35,699 bases of DNA from JAZNOL01 sp045580815 (GTDB taxonomy: Bacteria; Bacillota; Clostridia; RUG12999): the NCBI GenBank assembly GCA_045580815.1, contig JAZNOL010000098.1, positions 1 through 35,699 on the forward strand, in the 5' to 3' direction. Positions 18,579 through 26,834 of the stretch are shown here, one piece after another. A program made the translations under genes and the position numbers. The notes under the pieces are model-generated. The model worked only from the letters and a program-made list of their open reading frames with translations, was not told where the DNA came from and did no database searches. How positions within the stretch are numbered: position 1 is the stretch's first letter; each line of letters starts with the position of its first letter.

Positions 18579-18600
18579 AAAAATGTAAAACTTGCTTGAC
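18579..18600 (+). promoter_or_regulatory. Upstream operator-like copy (O1) of the XRE unit
   Basis: A 22-nt sequence beginning AAAAATGTAAAAC and ending GCTTGAC, matching the downstream copy at 18626-18647 in 18 of 22 positions. It overlaps the -35 box (18596-18601) of the XRE promoter. The two starts are 47 bp apart. Inference: a second binding site for the encoded repressor. Confidence 0.6.
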
Positions 18601-18624
18601 ATTTTGCTTGGTGCATGATATACT
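18596..18624 (+). promoter_or_regulatory. Consensus promoter of the XRE/membrane-protein unit
   Basis: -35 TTGACA (18596-18601), exactly 17 nt, -10 TATACT (18619-18624). Transcription would begin near 18631, inside the downstream palindrome, a layout suited to repression. Confidence 0.85.
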
Positions 18625-18625
18625 T

Positions 18626-18647
18626 AAAAATGTAAAGTATGCTTTAC
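18626..18647 (+). promoter_or_regulatory. Palindromic operator (O2) at the XRE transcription start
   Basis: Contains the perfect inverted repeat GTAAAG-TATG-CTTTAC (18632-18647) directly after the -10 box. It is the better copy of the direct repeat seen at 18579-18600. Likely an autoregulatory site of the XRE protein encoded 20 bp downstream (inference from position and symmetry). Confidence 0.65.
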
Positions 18648-18666
18648 TATTTATGGAGGTGAGTGT

Positions 18667-18864
18667 TTGACTAACAGAATAAGGGAATTGCGTAAGGAAA
18701 ACAAGGTAACACAAGATGATTTAGCGGAAGCAGTAGGGGTAACACGTCAGACGATTATATCGTTGGAGAACGGTAAATACAATGCTTCATTGCAACTTGC
18801 TTATAAAATTTCAAAGTATTTTGACATGAAGATTGAAGATATTTTTATTTTTGAGGAGGATTAA
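18667..18864 (+). CDS. Small XRE-family transcriptional regulator
   Basis: A 65-residue protein that is almost entirely one helix-turn-helix domain: NRIRELRKENKVTQDDLAEAVGVTRQTI (the HTH), then SLENGKYNASLQLAYKISKYFDMKIEDIF. It resembles the YozG-type short XRE repressors that pair with a membrane protein gene. The start is TTG, six bases after GGAGGT; no ATG is available. It is coupled to the next gene by a 2-nt gap. The palindromes around its promoter suggest that it represses its own unit; the inducing signal is unknown. Confidence 0.88.
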   Translation: MTNRIRELRKENKVTQDDLAEAVGVTRQTIISLENGKYNASLQLAYKISKYFDMKIEDIFIFEED

Positions 18865-18866
18865 CA

Positions 18867-19283
18867 ATGGATTACAAAAAGAAACTTAAATCAAGACTGA
18901 ATATTGCTATTGTTTATATAGCGCTTGGAATAATGATGATTGCTTCAACATTTATAAATAAAACGGAAAATGATTTTATTTCTTCATTTGGTTTTGTGAT
19001 GGTAATAATGGGGATTATCCGTATCAGGAATTACCGTATGATTACAAAAGATGAAAACACAATCAGAAAACAACAAATAATTGAGACAGACGAAAGAAAT
19101 GTCTCAATTATTCATAAAGCAAAAAGTGCTGCATTTTCGATATATTTTTTGATTCTGGGGATAACTGTAATTATTCTGTCACTCCTAAGTATGCATGAAG
19201 TAGCGAAATGGATTTCCTATTCTGTCTGCCTCCTTGTGGTAATCTATTGGATTTGCTATTTTGTATATCAGAAAAAATCATAG
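18867..19283 (+). CDS. Four-helix membrane protein, DUF2178/DUF3796-like, partner of the XRE regulator
   Basis: A 138-residue protein with helices at about 10-28, 32-50, 88-106 and 112-133. A cytoplasmic-type loop between helices 2 and 3 carries TDERNVSIIHKAKSAAF, the DERN-x-x-I-x-x-KA signature seen in small membrane proteins paired with XRE repressors. Its GAGGAGG site overlaps the end of the regulator gene. The partner role (sensor, inhibitor of the regulator, or effector) cannot be told from sequence. No signal peptide or catalytic motif is evident. Confidence 0.75.
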   Translation: MDYKKKLKSRLNIAIVYIALGIMMIASTFINKTENDFISSFGFVMVIMGIIRIRNYRMITKDENTIRKQQIIETDERNVSIIHKAKSAAFSIYFLILGITVIILSLLSMHEVAKWISYSVCLLVVIYWICYFVYQKKS

Positions 19284-19315
19284 TGATAGAAAAAACTTTT
19301 AACAATATACATTAT

Positions 19316-19350
19316 CAGAGCTTTGAACTTGAGGTTCAAGGCTCTGTTTT
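19316..19350 (+). terminator. Rho-independent terminator of the XRE unit
   Basis: A 13-bp stem with one wobble pair: left arm CAGAGCTTTGAAC (19316-19328), 5-nt loop, right arm GTTCAAGGCTCTG (19334-19346), followed by TTTT and an A/T-rich tail. It separates this unit from the tagA operon. Confidence 0.85.
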
Positions 19351-19416
19351 ATAGGTGAGATAAGAGAACTCAATAATGTCGGCTTTGATAGGATATATAA
19401 ATTAGTTAAAAAACTA

Positions 19417-19445
19417 TTGCAATTTTTAAAAATATATGTTATAAT
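19417..19445 (+). promoter_or_regulatory. Extended -10 promoter of the tagA-thyX-polA operon
   Basis: -35 TTGCAA (19417-19422), 17-nt spacer, -10 TATAAT (19440-19445) preceded by TGT, forming an extended -10. The tagA ATG is about 50 nt downstream. No other strong promoter appears before 30387. Confidence 0.8.
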
Positions 19446-19494
19446 AATATAATGCTAAATTTCTGAAAAAATTTTACCGTCAGAGGTGACCGAT

Positions 19495-20235
19495 ATGGAA
19501 ACAACAAATATTTTGGGTGTAAACGTGAGCAAACACAGCATAAATTCAGCGGCAGAGGAGATTGAAAAGCTTATTGAAGCAGGCGGCTTCAATTATGTTT
19601 TCACGCCCAATTCCGAGATTATTTTAAACGCCTATAAAAACCCGGAATTTGCCGAAAAATTAAACGGCGCAAGCTTTCTGATTGCAGACGGCATCGGCGT
19701 GGTTTATGCATCCAAAATACTGGGTAATCCCATAAAAGAACGTGCGGCGGGGTTTGATACCGCATGCAGACTTATGGAGCTTATGGCACAAAAAGGGCAG
19801 TCGCTGTATCTTTTCGGTGCGGCACCGGGTATGGCAGAAAAAGCTGCCGGGGTACTTACAGAGAAATATAAAGGGCTTAAAATTGCCGGACTTCACGACG
19901 GGTATTTTGATGCCGAAGAAGAAAAAAACATCATAGCAGATATTAATGAAAAATCACCGGACGTTCTTTTTGTATGTCTCGGTGCACCTAAACAGGAAAA
20001 CTGGATTGTTGCCAACAAGGACAAGCTCAATGTTAAAATGGCAATGGGTCTTGGCGGTTGCATAGACGTTTTTGCAGGCAACGTAAAACGTGCCCCGGAT
20101 ATATTCATAAAACTTGGTCTTGAATGGTTTTACCGCCTTTGCAAAGAGCCGAAACGCTTTTTCAGAATGATGGCATTGCCCAAATTTATGCTGACAGTTA
20201 TTAAAGTTAAACTCACAGGAGGACATAAAAAATGA
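19495..20235 (+). CDS. tagA: WecG/TagA/CpsF family glycosyltransferase
   Basis: A 246-residue family GT26 enzyme. In Bacillus, TagA adds N-acetylmannosamine to undecaprenyl-PP-GlcNAc to make the wall teichoic acid linkage unit. Family blocks: ILGVNVSKHS, TPNSEIILNAYKNPEF, IADGIGVVYASKILG, RAAGFD, LFGAAPGMAEKAA, CLGAPKQENWI and the basic C-terminal region RAPDIFIKLGLEWFYRLCKEPKRFFRM that mediates membrane contact. A GTG nine bases earlier is inside GAGGTGA, so the ATG at 19495 is used. No other wall polymer genes are in the window, so the exact sugar is inferred. Confidence 0.88.
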   Translation: METTNILGVNVSKHSINSAAEEIEKLIEAGGFNYVFTPNSEIILNAYKNPEFAEKLNGASFLIADGIGVVYASKILGNPIKERAAGFDTACRLMELMAQKGQSLYLFGAAPGMAEKAAGVLTEKYKGLKIAGLHDGYFDAEEEKNIIADINEKSPDVLFVCLGAPKQENWIVANKDKLNVKMAMGLGGCIDVFAGNVKRAPDIFIKLGLEWFYRLCKEPKRFFRMMALPKFMLTVIKVKLTGGHKK

Positions 20236-20963
20236 AAGTAGAACTTCTTGCGCACAGTCCCGAACCTGAAAAAATTGTTTCCGCAGCGGCAAAGCTGTGT
20301 TATTCTTCAAACGGAATTGAGGGCATTTTAGACGGTCTTGACAAAGAAAAAACCGATAAATTTTTAAATATGCTTATGAGCATGGGTCACGAAAGCCCCA
20401 CAGAACATGTGACGTTTACATTCGGTATTGAAGGTGTAAGCAGAAGTCTGCTTGCGCAGATTACACGTCACCGTATGGCATCATACAGCGTAAAATCACA
20501 AAGATATGTAAACGAAGGCAAATTTGAGTTTATAACTCCGCCGGAAATTGAGGCGGATGAAAAAGCAAAAGAAATTTTTCTTGCGGCAATGCAGCAGGAT
20601 ACCGATAACTATAACGCCCTTGCGGATATTCTTAAAACAAAATATCTTAATGCCGGAATGGAAGAAAAAGCTGCAGAAAAAAAGGCTATTGAAGATGCAA
20701 GATATGTTCTTCCCAACGCCTGCGAAACAAAAATGATTGTCACTATGAACGCACGCAGTCTGTACAACTTTTTTGCACACCGTTGCTGTGAACGTGCTCA
20801 GTGGGAAATCCGTGAGCTTGCAGATGCAATGCTGATGCTTGTTAAAGATGTTGCCCCCACGCTGTTTAAAAACGCCGGTCCGTCATGTGTTTGCGGTCCG
20901 TGCCCCGAAGGTAAAATGAGTTGCGGAAAAGCCGCTGAAAAGAGGGCGAGATACAATGGGTAA
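20232..20963 (+). CDS. thyX: FAD-dependent thymidylate synthase ThyX
   Basis: A 243-residue flavin-dependent enzyme making dTMP from dUMP with methylene-THF and NAD(P)H. The ThyX signature RHR-x7-S is present as RHRMASYSVKS (near residue 78), plus GHESPTEH for FAD contact and LPNACETKMIVTMNARSLYNFFAHR further on. The C-terminus carries four cysteines (CVCGPC and MSCGK), sometimes seen in clostridial ThyX. It overlaps tagA by ATGA and tmk by 8 nt, tying dTMP synthesis to its phosphorylation. Confidence 0.95.
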   Translation: MKVELLAHSPEPEKIVSAAAKLCYSSNGIEGILDGLDKEKTDKFLNMLMSMGHESPTEHVTFTFGIEGVSRSLLAQITRHRMASYSVKSQRYVNEGKFEFITPPEIEADEKAKEIFLAAMQQDTDNYNALADILKTKYLNAGMEEKAAEKKAIEDARYVLPNACETKMIVTMNARSLYNFFAHRCCERAQWEIRELADAMLMLVKDVAPTLFKNAGPSCVCGPCPEGKMSCGKAAEKRARYNG

Positions 20964-21630
20964 GCTGATAGTTATTGAAGGTCTTGATTCAAGCGGAAAA
21001 GAAACCCAGAGCCGTCTTCTGACCGAAAATTTTGAAAAAATGGGAAAAACCGTTTTAAGATGCGAGTTTCCCAACTATAAAAGCCCGTCATCCGAGCTTG
21101 TGAAAATGTATCTGTCCGGCACTTTCGGCAAATCGGCAGGGGACGTAAATGCCTATGCGGCATCGTCTTTTTATGCGGTTGACAGATACGCAACATTCAA
21201 AACCGAGCTTGAAGAATTTTATAAAAACGGCGGAATTATTATCGCCGACAGATACACAACATCAAACATAATTCACCAGGCAGGCAAAATTGAAAATGAG
21301 GCGGAGCTTGACAAATACCTGGACTGGCTTTGTGAATTTGAATACGGTCTTTTAGGGCTGCCAAAACCCGATGCTGTTATATTTCTGGATATGCCGCCGC
21401 AGACAGGCATAAAACTCATGGAAAACAGAAAGAATAAAGCCGGCGGTGACGAAAAAGATATTCATGAACGTGACAGAAAATATCTGTTTGATACATACGA
21501 TTGTGCCAAAAAAATGGTTGAGCGGTTCGGCTGGCAGACAGTAAACTGCACCGATGGTGAAACCGTGCGCACAATTGAAGAAATACAAGAAGATGTAATT
21601 AATTTTGCTTTAAAAGCATTGGAGGCGTAG
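20956..21630 (+). CDS. tmk: Thymidylate (dTMP) kinase
   Basis: A 224-residue kinase producing dTDP from dTMP. The P-loop region reads EGLDSSGKETQ; the DR(Y/H) motif is ADRYTTSN; dTMP contact residues lie in the R-Y-A segment (VDRYATF). The P-loop with SSGKET instead of the usual bacterial GxGKST is a recognised variant group rather than a defect, since the lysine is kept. The ATG is preceded by GAGGG. Its overlap with thyX fits a dedicated thymidine nucleotide module. Confidence 0.92.
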   Translation: MGKLIVIEGLDSSGKETQSRLLTENFEKMGKTVLRCEFPNYKSPSSELVKMYLSGTFGKSAGDVNAYAASSFYAVDRYATFKTELEEFYKNGGIIIADRYTTSNIIHQAGKIENEAELDKYLDWLCEFEYGLLGLPKPDAVIFLDMPPQTGIKLMENRKNKAGGDEKDIHERDRKYLFDTYDCAKKMVERFGWQTVNCTDGETVRTIEEIQEDVINFALKALEA

Positions 21631-21634
21631 CCTT

Positions 21635-24295
21635 TTGAAAAAACTGATAGTTTTTGACGGAAACAGTATAGTAAACCGTGCTTTTTACGGTGTAAAACTG
21701 CTTAATACAAAATCGGGGATATTCACAAACGCAATTTTTGGGTTTATGAATATCTTGTTCAAGTTTCTAAATACCGAAAATCCCGATTATGCGGTTGTTA
21801 CCTTTGACCTTAAAGCACCCACATTCAGACATAAAATGTATGATGGCTATAAAGCACAGCGTAAAGGGATGCCGCAGGAGCTTGCCATGCAGATGCCCTA
21901 TCTTAAAGAAATTCTTGCGGCAATGAATATCCCTATGCTTTCAAAAGAGGGATATGAGGCAGATGACCTAATCGGTACTGTTGCGGGAATATGCAAAAAA
22001 GAGGGTATAGAGTGCATTATAGCAACAGGTGACCGTGATTCTTTGCAGCTTACTGACGAAAATGTGTGTGTTTATCTGGCTTCGCCAAAAAACGGAGGCT
22101 CAACAGAAACTGTTAAAATGACACCCGAAGCGGTTTTTGAAAAATACGGCGTTAAGCCGAAACAGCTTATTGAAATAAAAGGTCTTATGGGCGACAGCTC
22201 GGATAATATTCCGGGCGTTGCGGGTGTGGGCGAAAAAACTGCCTGCAAGCTGATAAGCGACTATGGAACAATTGACGGTGTTTATGAGCATATAGACGAA
22301 ATAAAAGGTGCACTTAAAAGAAAGCTTGAAACAGGAAAAGAAATGGCTTATTTAAGCCGCACACTCGGCACAATTGACTGCAATGTTCCGATTGATGAAA
22401 CTCTTGAAAATTTTGTGCCCGGTGAAATAGATAACGATGTGCTTTTTGAGCTTCTTAAAAAACTTGAACTCAAAAGCATCATAACAAAACTTGGTTTGAC
22501 AGTTCCCGAAAACGACAGTGCGGCACTTTCAGAAAAAGAGGAAACACCGGAAGAAGAAAAAGAAACGGTGTTTGTAAAATCCGAAGAAGAGCTTAAAACA
22601 GCCATATCGGCAATAAATGAACAAAAAGAGATTTTTTATAAGATTTTCTGCGGCTCTACGGGCATTTATGCCGTTGGGGTCATGACAGATAAAAAAATGT
22701 ATTTTTGTGTTGTGGGAAGCGGACTTCTTACAAATTTTGAGCCGCAGAGCTTAAAACCGCTTTTTGAAAGTGATGCAGAAAAATGCACTCATAGTTTAAA
22801 AGAAGATATCCTGCTTTTAAGAACCTATGGAATCGCCCTTAAAAACGTGACTTTTGACACATCGCTTGCGGCGTATGTTGCCGAGCCGTCAAGAAGCAAT
22901 TATGACCTTGGCTCTCTTTGCGATTTTGAAACCGAGGAGGATTTTTTCGGCAAAGGCAAGAAACGTATTTCGCCTGAAAATGCGGACGAAACAGCCCTTG
23001 CGAAATATGCCCTTAAATGCCTCATGGCACAGGCGGCACTTAAAAAGCAGTACATGGAAATGTTTGAAAAAAATCAGCAAAACGACTTGTTTTTTGAGAT
23101 GGAAATGCCTCTTACCACCGTGCTTGCGGATATGGAAGAATACGGCTTTTGTGTTGACAGAAACAACTTGCTTGAATTCGGGAAATATCTTGAAGATATG
23201 ATAGAGCTTTCCGAAAAGAAAATTTACGAGCTTGCAGGTGAAGAATTCAATATAAACTCAACAAAACAGCTTGGCGAAATTCTTTTTGAAAAGCTGGGAC
23301 TTAAAGTAATCAGAAAAACCAAAACAGGCTACAGCACAGACAGTGAGGTTCTGGAAAAACTGTCGGGCGAGCATGAAATTATAGAATATATAAAAAATTA
23401 CCGTGCACAGGTTAAACTCAAATCAACCTATGTTGACGGAATGTTGCCACTGATTTCACCGGTTGACGGACGCATTCATTCAAAATTTAACCAGACGGTT
23501 ACGGCAACAGGCAGAATAAGCTCCACAGAACCCAATTTGCAAAATATTCCTGTAAGAACGCCTCTTGGCAGAGAAATGCGTAAAATGTTTGTTGCCGGGG
23601 GAGAAAACTACACACTTCTTGATGCGGATTATTCACAGATAGAGCTGCGTGTGCTTGCCCATATTGCCGAAGATGAAACACTTATTTCAGCGTTTAAAAG
23701 CGGTGACGATATTCATACCCTTACTGCATCGCAAGTGTTTGGCGTTGATAAATCCGAAGTTACAGAGGATATGCGCCGAAGTGCAAAAGCAGTTAATTTC
23801 GGTATTGTTTACGGCATTTCGGATTTTGCCCTTGCAGGTGATTTGAAAATCACGAAGAAAATGGCAAAAGCATACATGGACAGTTATTTTGAAACTTACA
23901 ACGATGTTAAAAAATACATGGACAGTATTGTAGAAAAGGCTAAAGAGGACGGATATGTTGAAACCATGTTCCGCCGCCGAAGATATATTCCGGAGCTTAA
24001 ATCACAGAAATTTTTTGAACGTGCTTTCGGTGAAAGAGTTGCACTTAACACGCCTGTTCAGGGCACAGCCGCAGACATTATAAAAATGGCTATGGTAAGT
24101 GTTCACAAACGGCTTAACGGTATGAAATCACATCTTATTCTGCAAATCCATGACGAACTTATTGTTGAAGCACATAAAGATGAAGCAGAAGAAGTTAAAA
24201 AAATTCTGCGTGAAAGCATGGAATCTGCCGCAAAACTGTCTGTTCCGCTTGTGGCAGAAGTAAACGAGGGTGACAGCTGGTATGACGCAAAATAA
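21635..24295 (+). CDS. polA: DNA polymerase I
   Basis: An 886-residue enzyme for Okazaki fragment processing and repair. The N-terminal 5'-3' exonuclease (about 1-290) includes EADDLIGT, ATGDRDSLQL and GLMGDSSDNIPGV. The middle domain (about 310-480) lacks a recognisable DxE proofreading motif, so 3'-5' exonuclease activity is probably absent, as in other Bacillota. The C-terminal polymerase has motif A DADYSQIELR (about 662), motif B RRSAKAVNFGIVYG (about 715) and motif C QIHDE (about 837). The start is TTG, nine bases after GGAGG; no ATG fits. Confidence 0.96.
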   Translation: MKKLIVFDGNSIVNRAFYGVKLLNTKSGIFTNAIFGFMNILFKFLNTENPDYAVVTFDLKAPTFRHKMYDGYKAQRKGMPQELAMQMPYLKEILAAMNIPMLSKEGYEADDLIGTVAGICKKEGIECIIATGDRDSLQLTDENVCVYLASPKNGGSTETVKMTPEAVFEKYGVKPKQLIEIKGLMGDSSDNIPGVAGVGEKTACKLISDYGTIDGVYEHIDEIKGALKRKLETGKEMAYLSRTLGTIDCNVPIDETLENFVPGEIDNDVLFELLKKLELKSIITKLGLTVPENDSAALSEKEETPEEEKETVFVKSEEELKTAISAINEQKEIFYKIFCGSTGIYAVGVMTDKKMYFCVVGSGLLTNFEPQSLKPLFESDAEKCTHSLKEDILLLRTYGIALKNVTFDTSLAAYVAEPSRSNYDLGSLCDFETEEDFFGKGKKRISPENADETALAKYALKCLMAQAALKKQYMEMFEKNQQNDLFFEMEMPLTTVLADMEEYGFCVDRNNLLEFGKYLEDMIELSEKKIYELAGEEFNINSTKQLGEILFEKLGLKVIRKTKTGYSTDSEVLEKLSGEHEIIEYIKNYRAQVKLKSTYVDGMLPLISPVDGRIHSKFNQTVTATGRISSTEPNLQNIPVRTPLGREMRKMFVAGGENYTLLDADYSQIELRVLAHIAEDETLISAFKSGDDIHTLTASQVFGVDKSEVTEDMRRSAKAVNFGIVYGISDFALAGDLKITKKMAKAYMDSYFETYNDVKKYMDSIVEKAKEDGYVETMFRRRRYIPELKSQKFFERAFGERVALNTPVQGTAADIIKMAMVSVHKRLNGMKSHLILQIHDELIVEAHKDEAEEVKKILRESMESAAKLSVPLVAEVNEGDSWYDAK

Positions 24296-24884
24296 AATAA
24301 AAATTGTAGGGCTTACGGGCGGTAGCGGAAGTGGAAAATCCACTGTTTCAAAGATTTTTGAAAAAAAAGGTGCCTGTATAATTGACGGTGATAAAATTTC
24401 GCGGCAGATAACAGAAAAAAACAGCCCTGTTCTTGAAAAATTAAAAAATGCTTTTGGCGATGAAATTATAAGTGCCGACGGCACTTTAAACCGCCGTGGT
24501 CTTGGCAGTATTGTTTTTTCTGATAAAAAAAGCCTTGAACTTTTAAACAGCATCACTCATCCTGCAATTTATGATGAAACAGTTAAAATAATTGACGGTA
24601 AAAAATCCGAGTTTAATGTGTTTATAATAGATGCGGCGGCAATTTTTGACTGCAAGCCGCTTCTTGACCTTTGCGAAAAAATAATCGTGGTATGTGCCGA
24701 TAAACATGTGCGTATAAATAGAATATGCCTGCGTGACGGAATTTTGGAAAAAGATGCCGAAAACCGTATAAATTCGCAGACAGACCAGGATATACTTGCA
24801 AAAAAAGCCGATTTTGTTATATATAATAACGACTCGGCTCAAAATCTTAAAAAAAGTGCGGACGAGGTGTGGAATTGTTTGTAA
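24282..24884 (+). CDS. coaE: Dephospho-CoA kinase
   Basis: A 200-residue kinase for the last step of CoA synthesis. P-loop GLTGGSGSGKST, then IDGDKISRQI (substrate Asp), LNSITHPAIYDE and IDAAAIFD. It overlaps the polA stop by 14 nt. A GTG four codons earlier has GAGGG touching it; the ATG at 24282 is more plausible. The polA-coaE-transglycosylase order is common in Clostridia. Confidence 0.93.
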   Translation: MTQNKIKIVGLTGGSGSGKSTVSKIFEKKGACIIDGDKISRQITEKNSPVLEKLKNAFGDEIISADGTLNRRGLGSIVFSDKKSLELLNSITHPAIYDETVKIIDGKKSEFNVFIIDAAAIFDCKPLLDLCEKIIVVCADKHVRINRICLRDGILEKDAENRINSQTDQDILAKKADFVIYNNDSAQNLKKSADEVWNCL

Positions 24885-25438
24885 TTGTAAATAAAAAAAG
24901 ATTTTTCGGTGTGTGCGTGCTTTTTGGTGCACTTTTAGCGGCAATTCTCATTTTTGCACTCAAAACACCTGCCCAAAAACAGATGTATCCGCAAAAGTAT
25001 AAAGCGATTGTACAAAAAGCATCGGCAACGTATGGTGTTGATGAGTTGCTGATTTATTCTGTTATAAAAGCAGAAAGTAAATTCAACGAAAAGGCGGTGT
25101 CGTCAAGCGAAGCAAAAGGGCTTATGCAGCTTATGGACGGAACGGCATCGTGGGTGTCGGGTCAAAGCGGAATTAACCTTGAAAATATATACGACCCCGA
25201 AACAAACATAATGCTTGGCACGTGGTATATAGATTATCTTATGGAAAAATGTGACGGTGATATTGTTACTGCACTGGCTTGCTATAATGCCGGAGCATCC
25301 AATGTTGAAAAATGGTGTGACGAAGCCGGAAGTGAAAAAATTTCGGTGGAGGATATCCGTTTTGCCGAAACAAAAGATTATGTGGAAAAAATACTTAAAT
25401 ATTACGATAAATATAAAGAACTTTACGGAGGAAAATAA
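24875..25438 (+). CDS. Membrane-anchored Slt-type lytic transglycosylase
   Basis: About 187 residues. An N-terminal membrane segment (FGVCVLFGALLAAILIFAL) is followed by a Slt70 C-terminal-like (GH23) domain. The catalytic Glu is in VIKAESKF, then SSSEAKGLMQLM, DPETNIMLGTWYIDYLM and ALACYNAG, the four family blocks in order. It cleaves peptidoglycan between MurNAc and GlcNAc, leaving anhydro-MurNAc. The start is uncertain: TTG at 24875 sits at a good distance from GAGGTG; a GTG at 24869 is almost on top of it. It overlaps the end of coaE by 10 nt. Confidence 0.9.
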   Translation: MFVIVNKKRFFGVCVLFGALLAAILIFALKTPAQKQMYPQKYKAIVQKASATYGVDELLIYSVIKAESKFNEKAVSSSEAKGLMQLMDGTASWVSGQSGINLENIYDPETNIMLGTWYIDYLMEKCDGDIVTALACYNAGASNVEKWCDEAGSEKISVEDIRFAETKDYVEKILKYYDKYKELYGGK

Positions 25439-25440
25439 AT

Positions 25441-26811
25441 ATGAGCGAACTTTTTTATGAACCGAAAAATGTATGGAAAACTGCTGACGAAAATCAGGAA
25501 AAAGAGATTTTTGAGTTTTGTGATAAATACAAAACATTTCTGGATGATTCCATGACAGAAAGAAAATGCGCAGAGGCGGCAGAAAAACTGGCTATTGAAA
25601 ACGGTTTTGTCAATATTGAAGAAAAAGAAACCCTTGTGCCCGGAGATAAGGTTTACATGGTAAACAGGGGAAAAAATATTTATCTGGCGGTTATCGGAAA
25701 AAACAAGGTGTCACAGGGTACAAACATCGTTGCATCGCACATCGACTCGCCACGTCTTGATTTAAAACCTGTTCCGTTTTTTGAAAATGACGGGTTTGCT
25801 TATTTAAAAACCCATTATTACGGCGGAATTAAAAAATATCAGTGGACAACAATACCCATGGCAATGTCCGGTGTTGTAGTAACGAAAAACGGTAGTGTCA
25901 ATGTGGATGTCGGCACAGAAGATGATATGTGCGTGACAATCAGCGATATTTTGCCGCATCTTGGTTCAGAGCAAGGCAAAAAAACTCTCGGCGAAGCTAT
26001 CGAGGGCGAAAAACTGAATATCCTTGTTGGTTCAAAACCTGATGGCGATGGCGATTACAGCGTTAAAAACGGTGTTTTAAAAATTCTTAACGAAAAATAT
26101 GGCATAGCTGAAGAAGATTTTATCAGTGCAGAAATTGAAGTTTATCCTAAAATAAAAGCTACCGATGTGGGTATTGACCGCAGTATGATTGGTGCATACG
26201 GTCAGGACGACAGAGTTTGTGCATACACCTCTCTTCGGGCGGTTTTAGAATGCGAAAATCCCGAAACCACGTCAGTTTGTGCGCTTGTTGATAAAGAAGA
26301 AATCGGTTCAATGGGAACAACGGGCATACGTTCAATGTTTTTTGAAAACTTTTTTGCAGAGCTTATATGCCGTCAGGAGGATTATAACGAAATTCTTCTT
26401 CGCAGATGCTTTGCAAATTCAAGATGCCTTTCTGCCGATGTAAATGCGGCGTTTGACCCTATGTTTGAAAGTGTTTACGAAAGACGCAATTCTGCATATT
26501 TCAACAAAGGTGTTGTAATCACAAAATACACCGGTGCACGCGGCAAAAGCGGTTCAAGCGATGCTACTGCGGAATTTGTTGGTCTTGTACGCAAAATTTT
26601 CGACGAAAACGGTGTTGTCTGGCAGACAGGTGAGCTTGGCAGAATTGATGTCGGCGGTGGCGGAACAGTTGCTCAGTATGTTGCAAATTTGAATATTGAT
26701 ACTCTTGACTGTGGCGTTGCGTTGCTTAATATGCATGCACCGTTTGAGCTTTCGGCAAAAGCCGATGTTTACATGGCTTATAAAGGATACAGTGCATTTT
26801 TTAATTCATAA
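25441..26811 (+). CDS. M18 family aminopeptidase
   Basis: A 456-residue cytosolic dinuclear zinc aminopeptidase. Zinc-ligand regions: ASHIDSPRLD (His and Asp), GQDDRVCAYTS (bridging Asp), VDKEEIGSMG (catalytic and ligand Glu), SADVNAAFDP and the C-terminal LLNMHAPFELSAKAD (His). The family usually removes N-terminal acidic or bulky residues and often forms dodecamers. It starts 2 nt after the transglycosylase stop with GGAGG upstream. Clostridial genomes often label it aminopeptidase 1. Confidence 0.93.
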   Translation: MSELFYEPKNVWKTADENQEKEIFEFCDKYKTFLDDSMTERKCAEAAEKLAIENGFVNIEEKETLVPGDKVYMVNRGKNIYLAVIGKNKVSQGTNIVASHIDSPRLDLKPVPFFENDGFAYLKTHYYGGIKKYQWTTIPMAMSGVVVTKNGSVNVDVGTEDDMCVTISDILPHLGSEQGKKTLGEAIEGEKLNILVGSKPDGDGDYSVKNGVLKILNEKYGIAEEDFISAEIEVYPKIKATDVGIDRSMIGAYGQDDRVCAYTSLRAVLECENPETTSVCALVDKEEIGSMGTTGIRSMFFENFFAELICRQEDYNEILLRRCFANSRCLSADVNAAFDPMFESVYERRNSAYFNKGVVITKYTGARGKSGSSDATAEFVGLVRKIFDENGVVWQTGELGRIDVGGGGTVAQYVANLNIDTLDCGVALLNMHAPFELSAKADVYMAYKGYSAFFNS

Positions 26812-26834
26812 AAATTACAGAGGGGCGAACTCCC

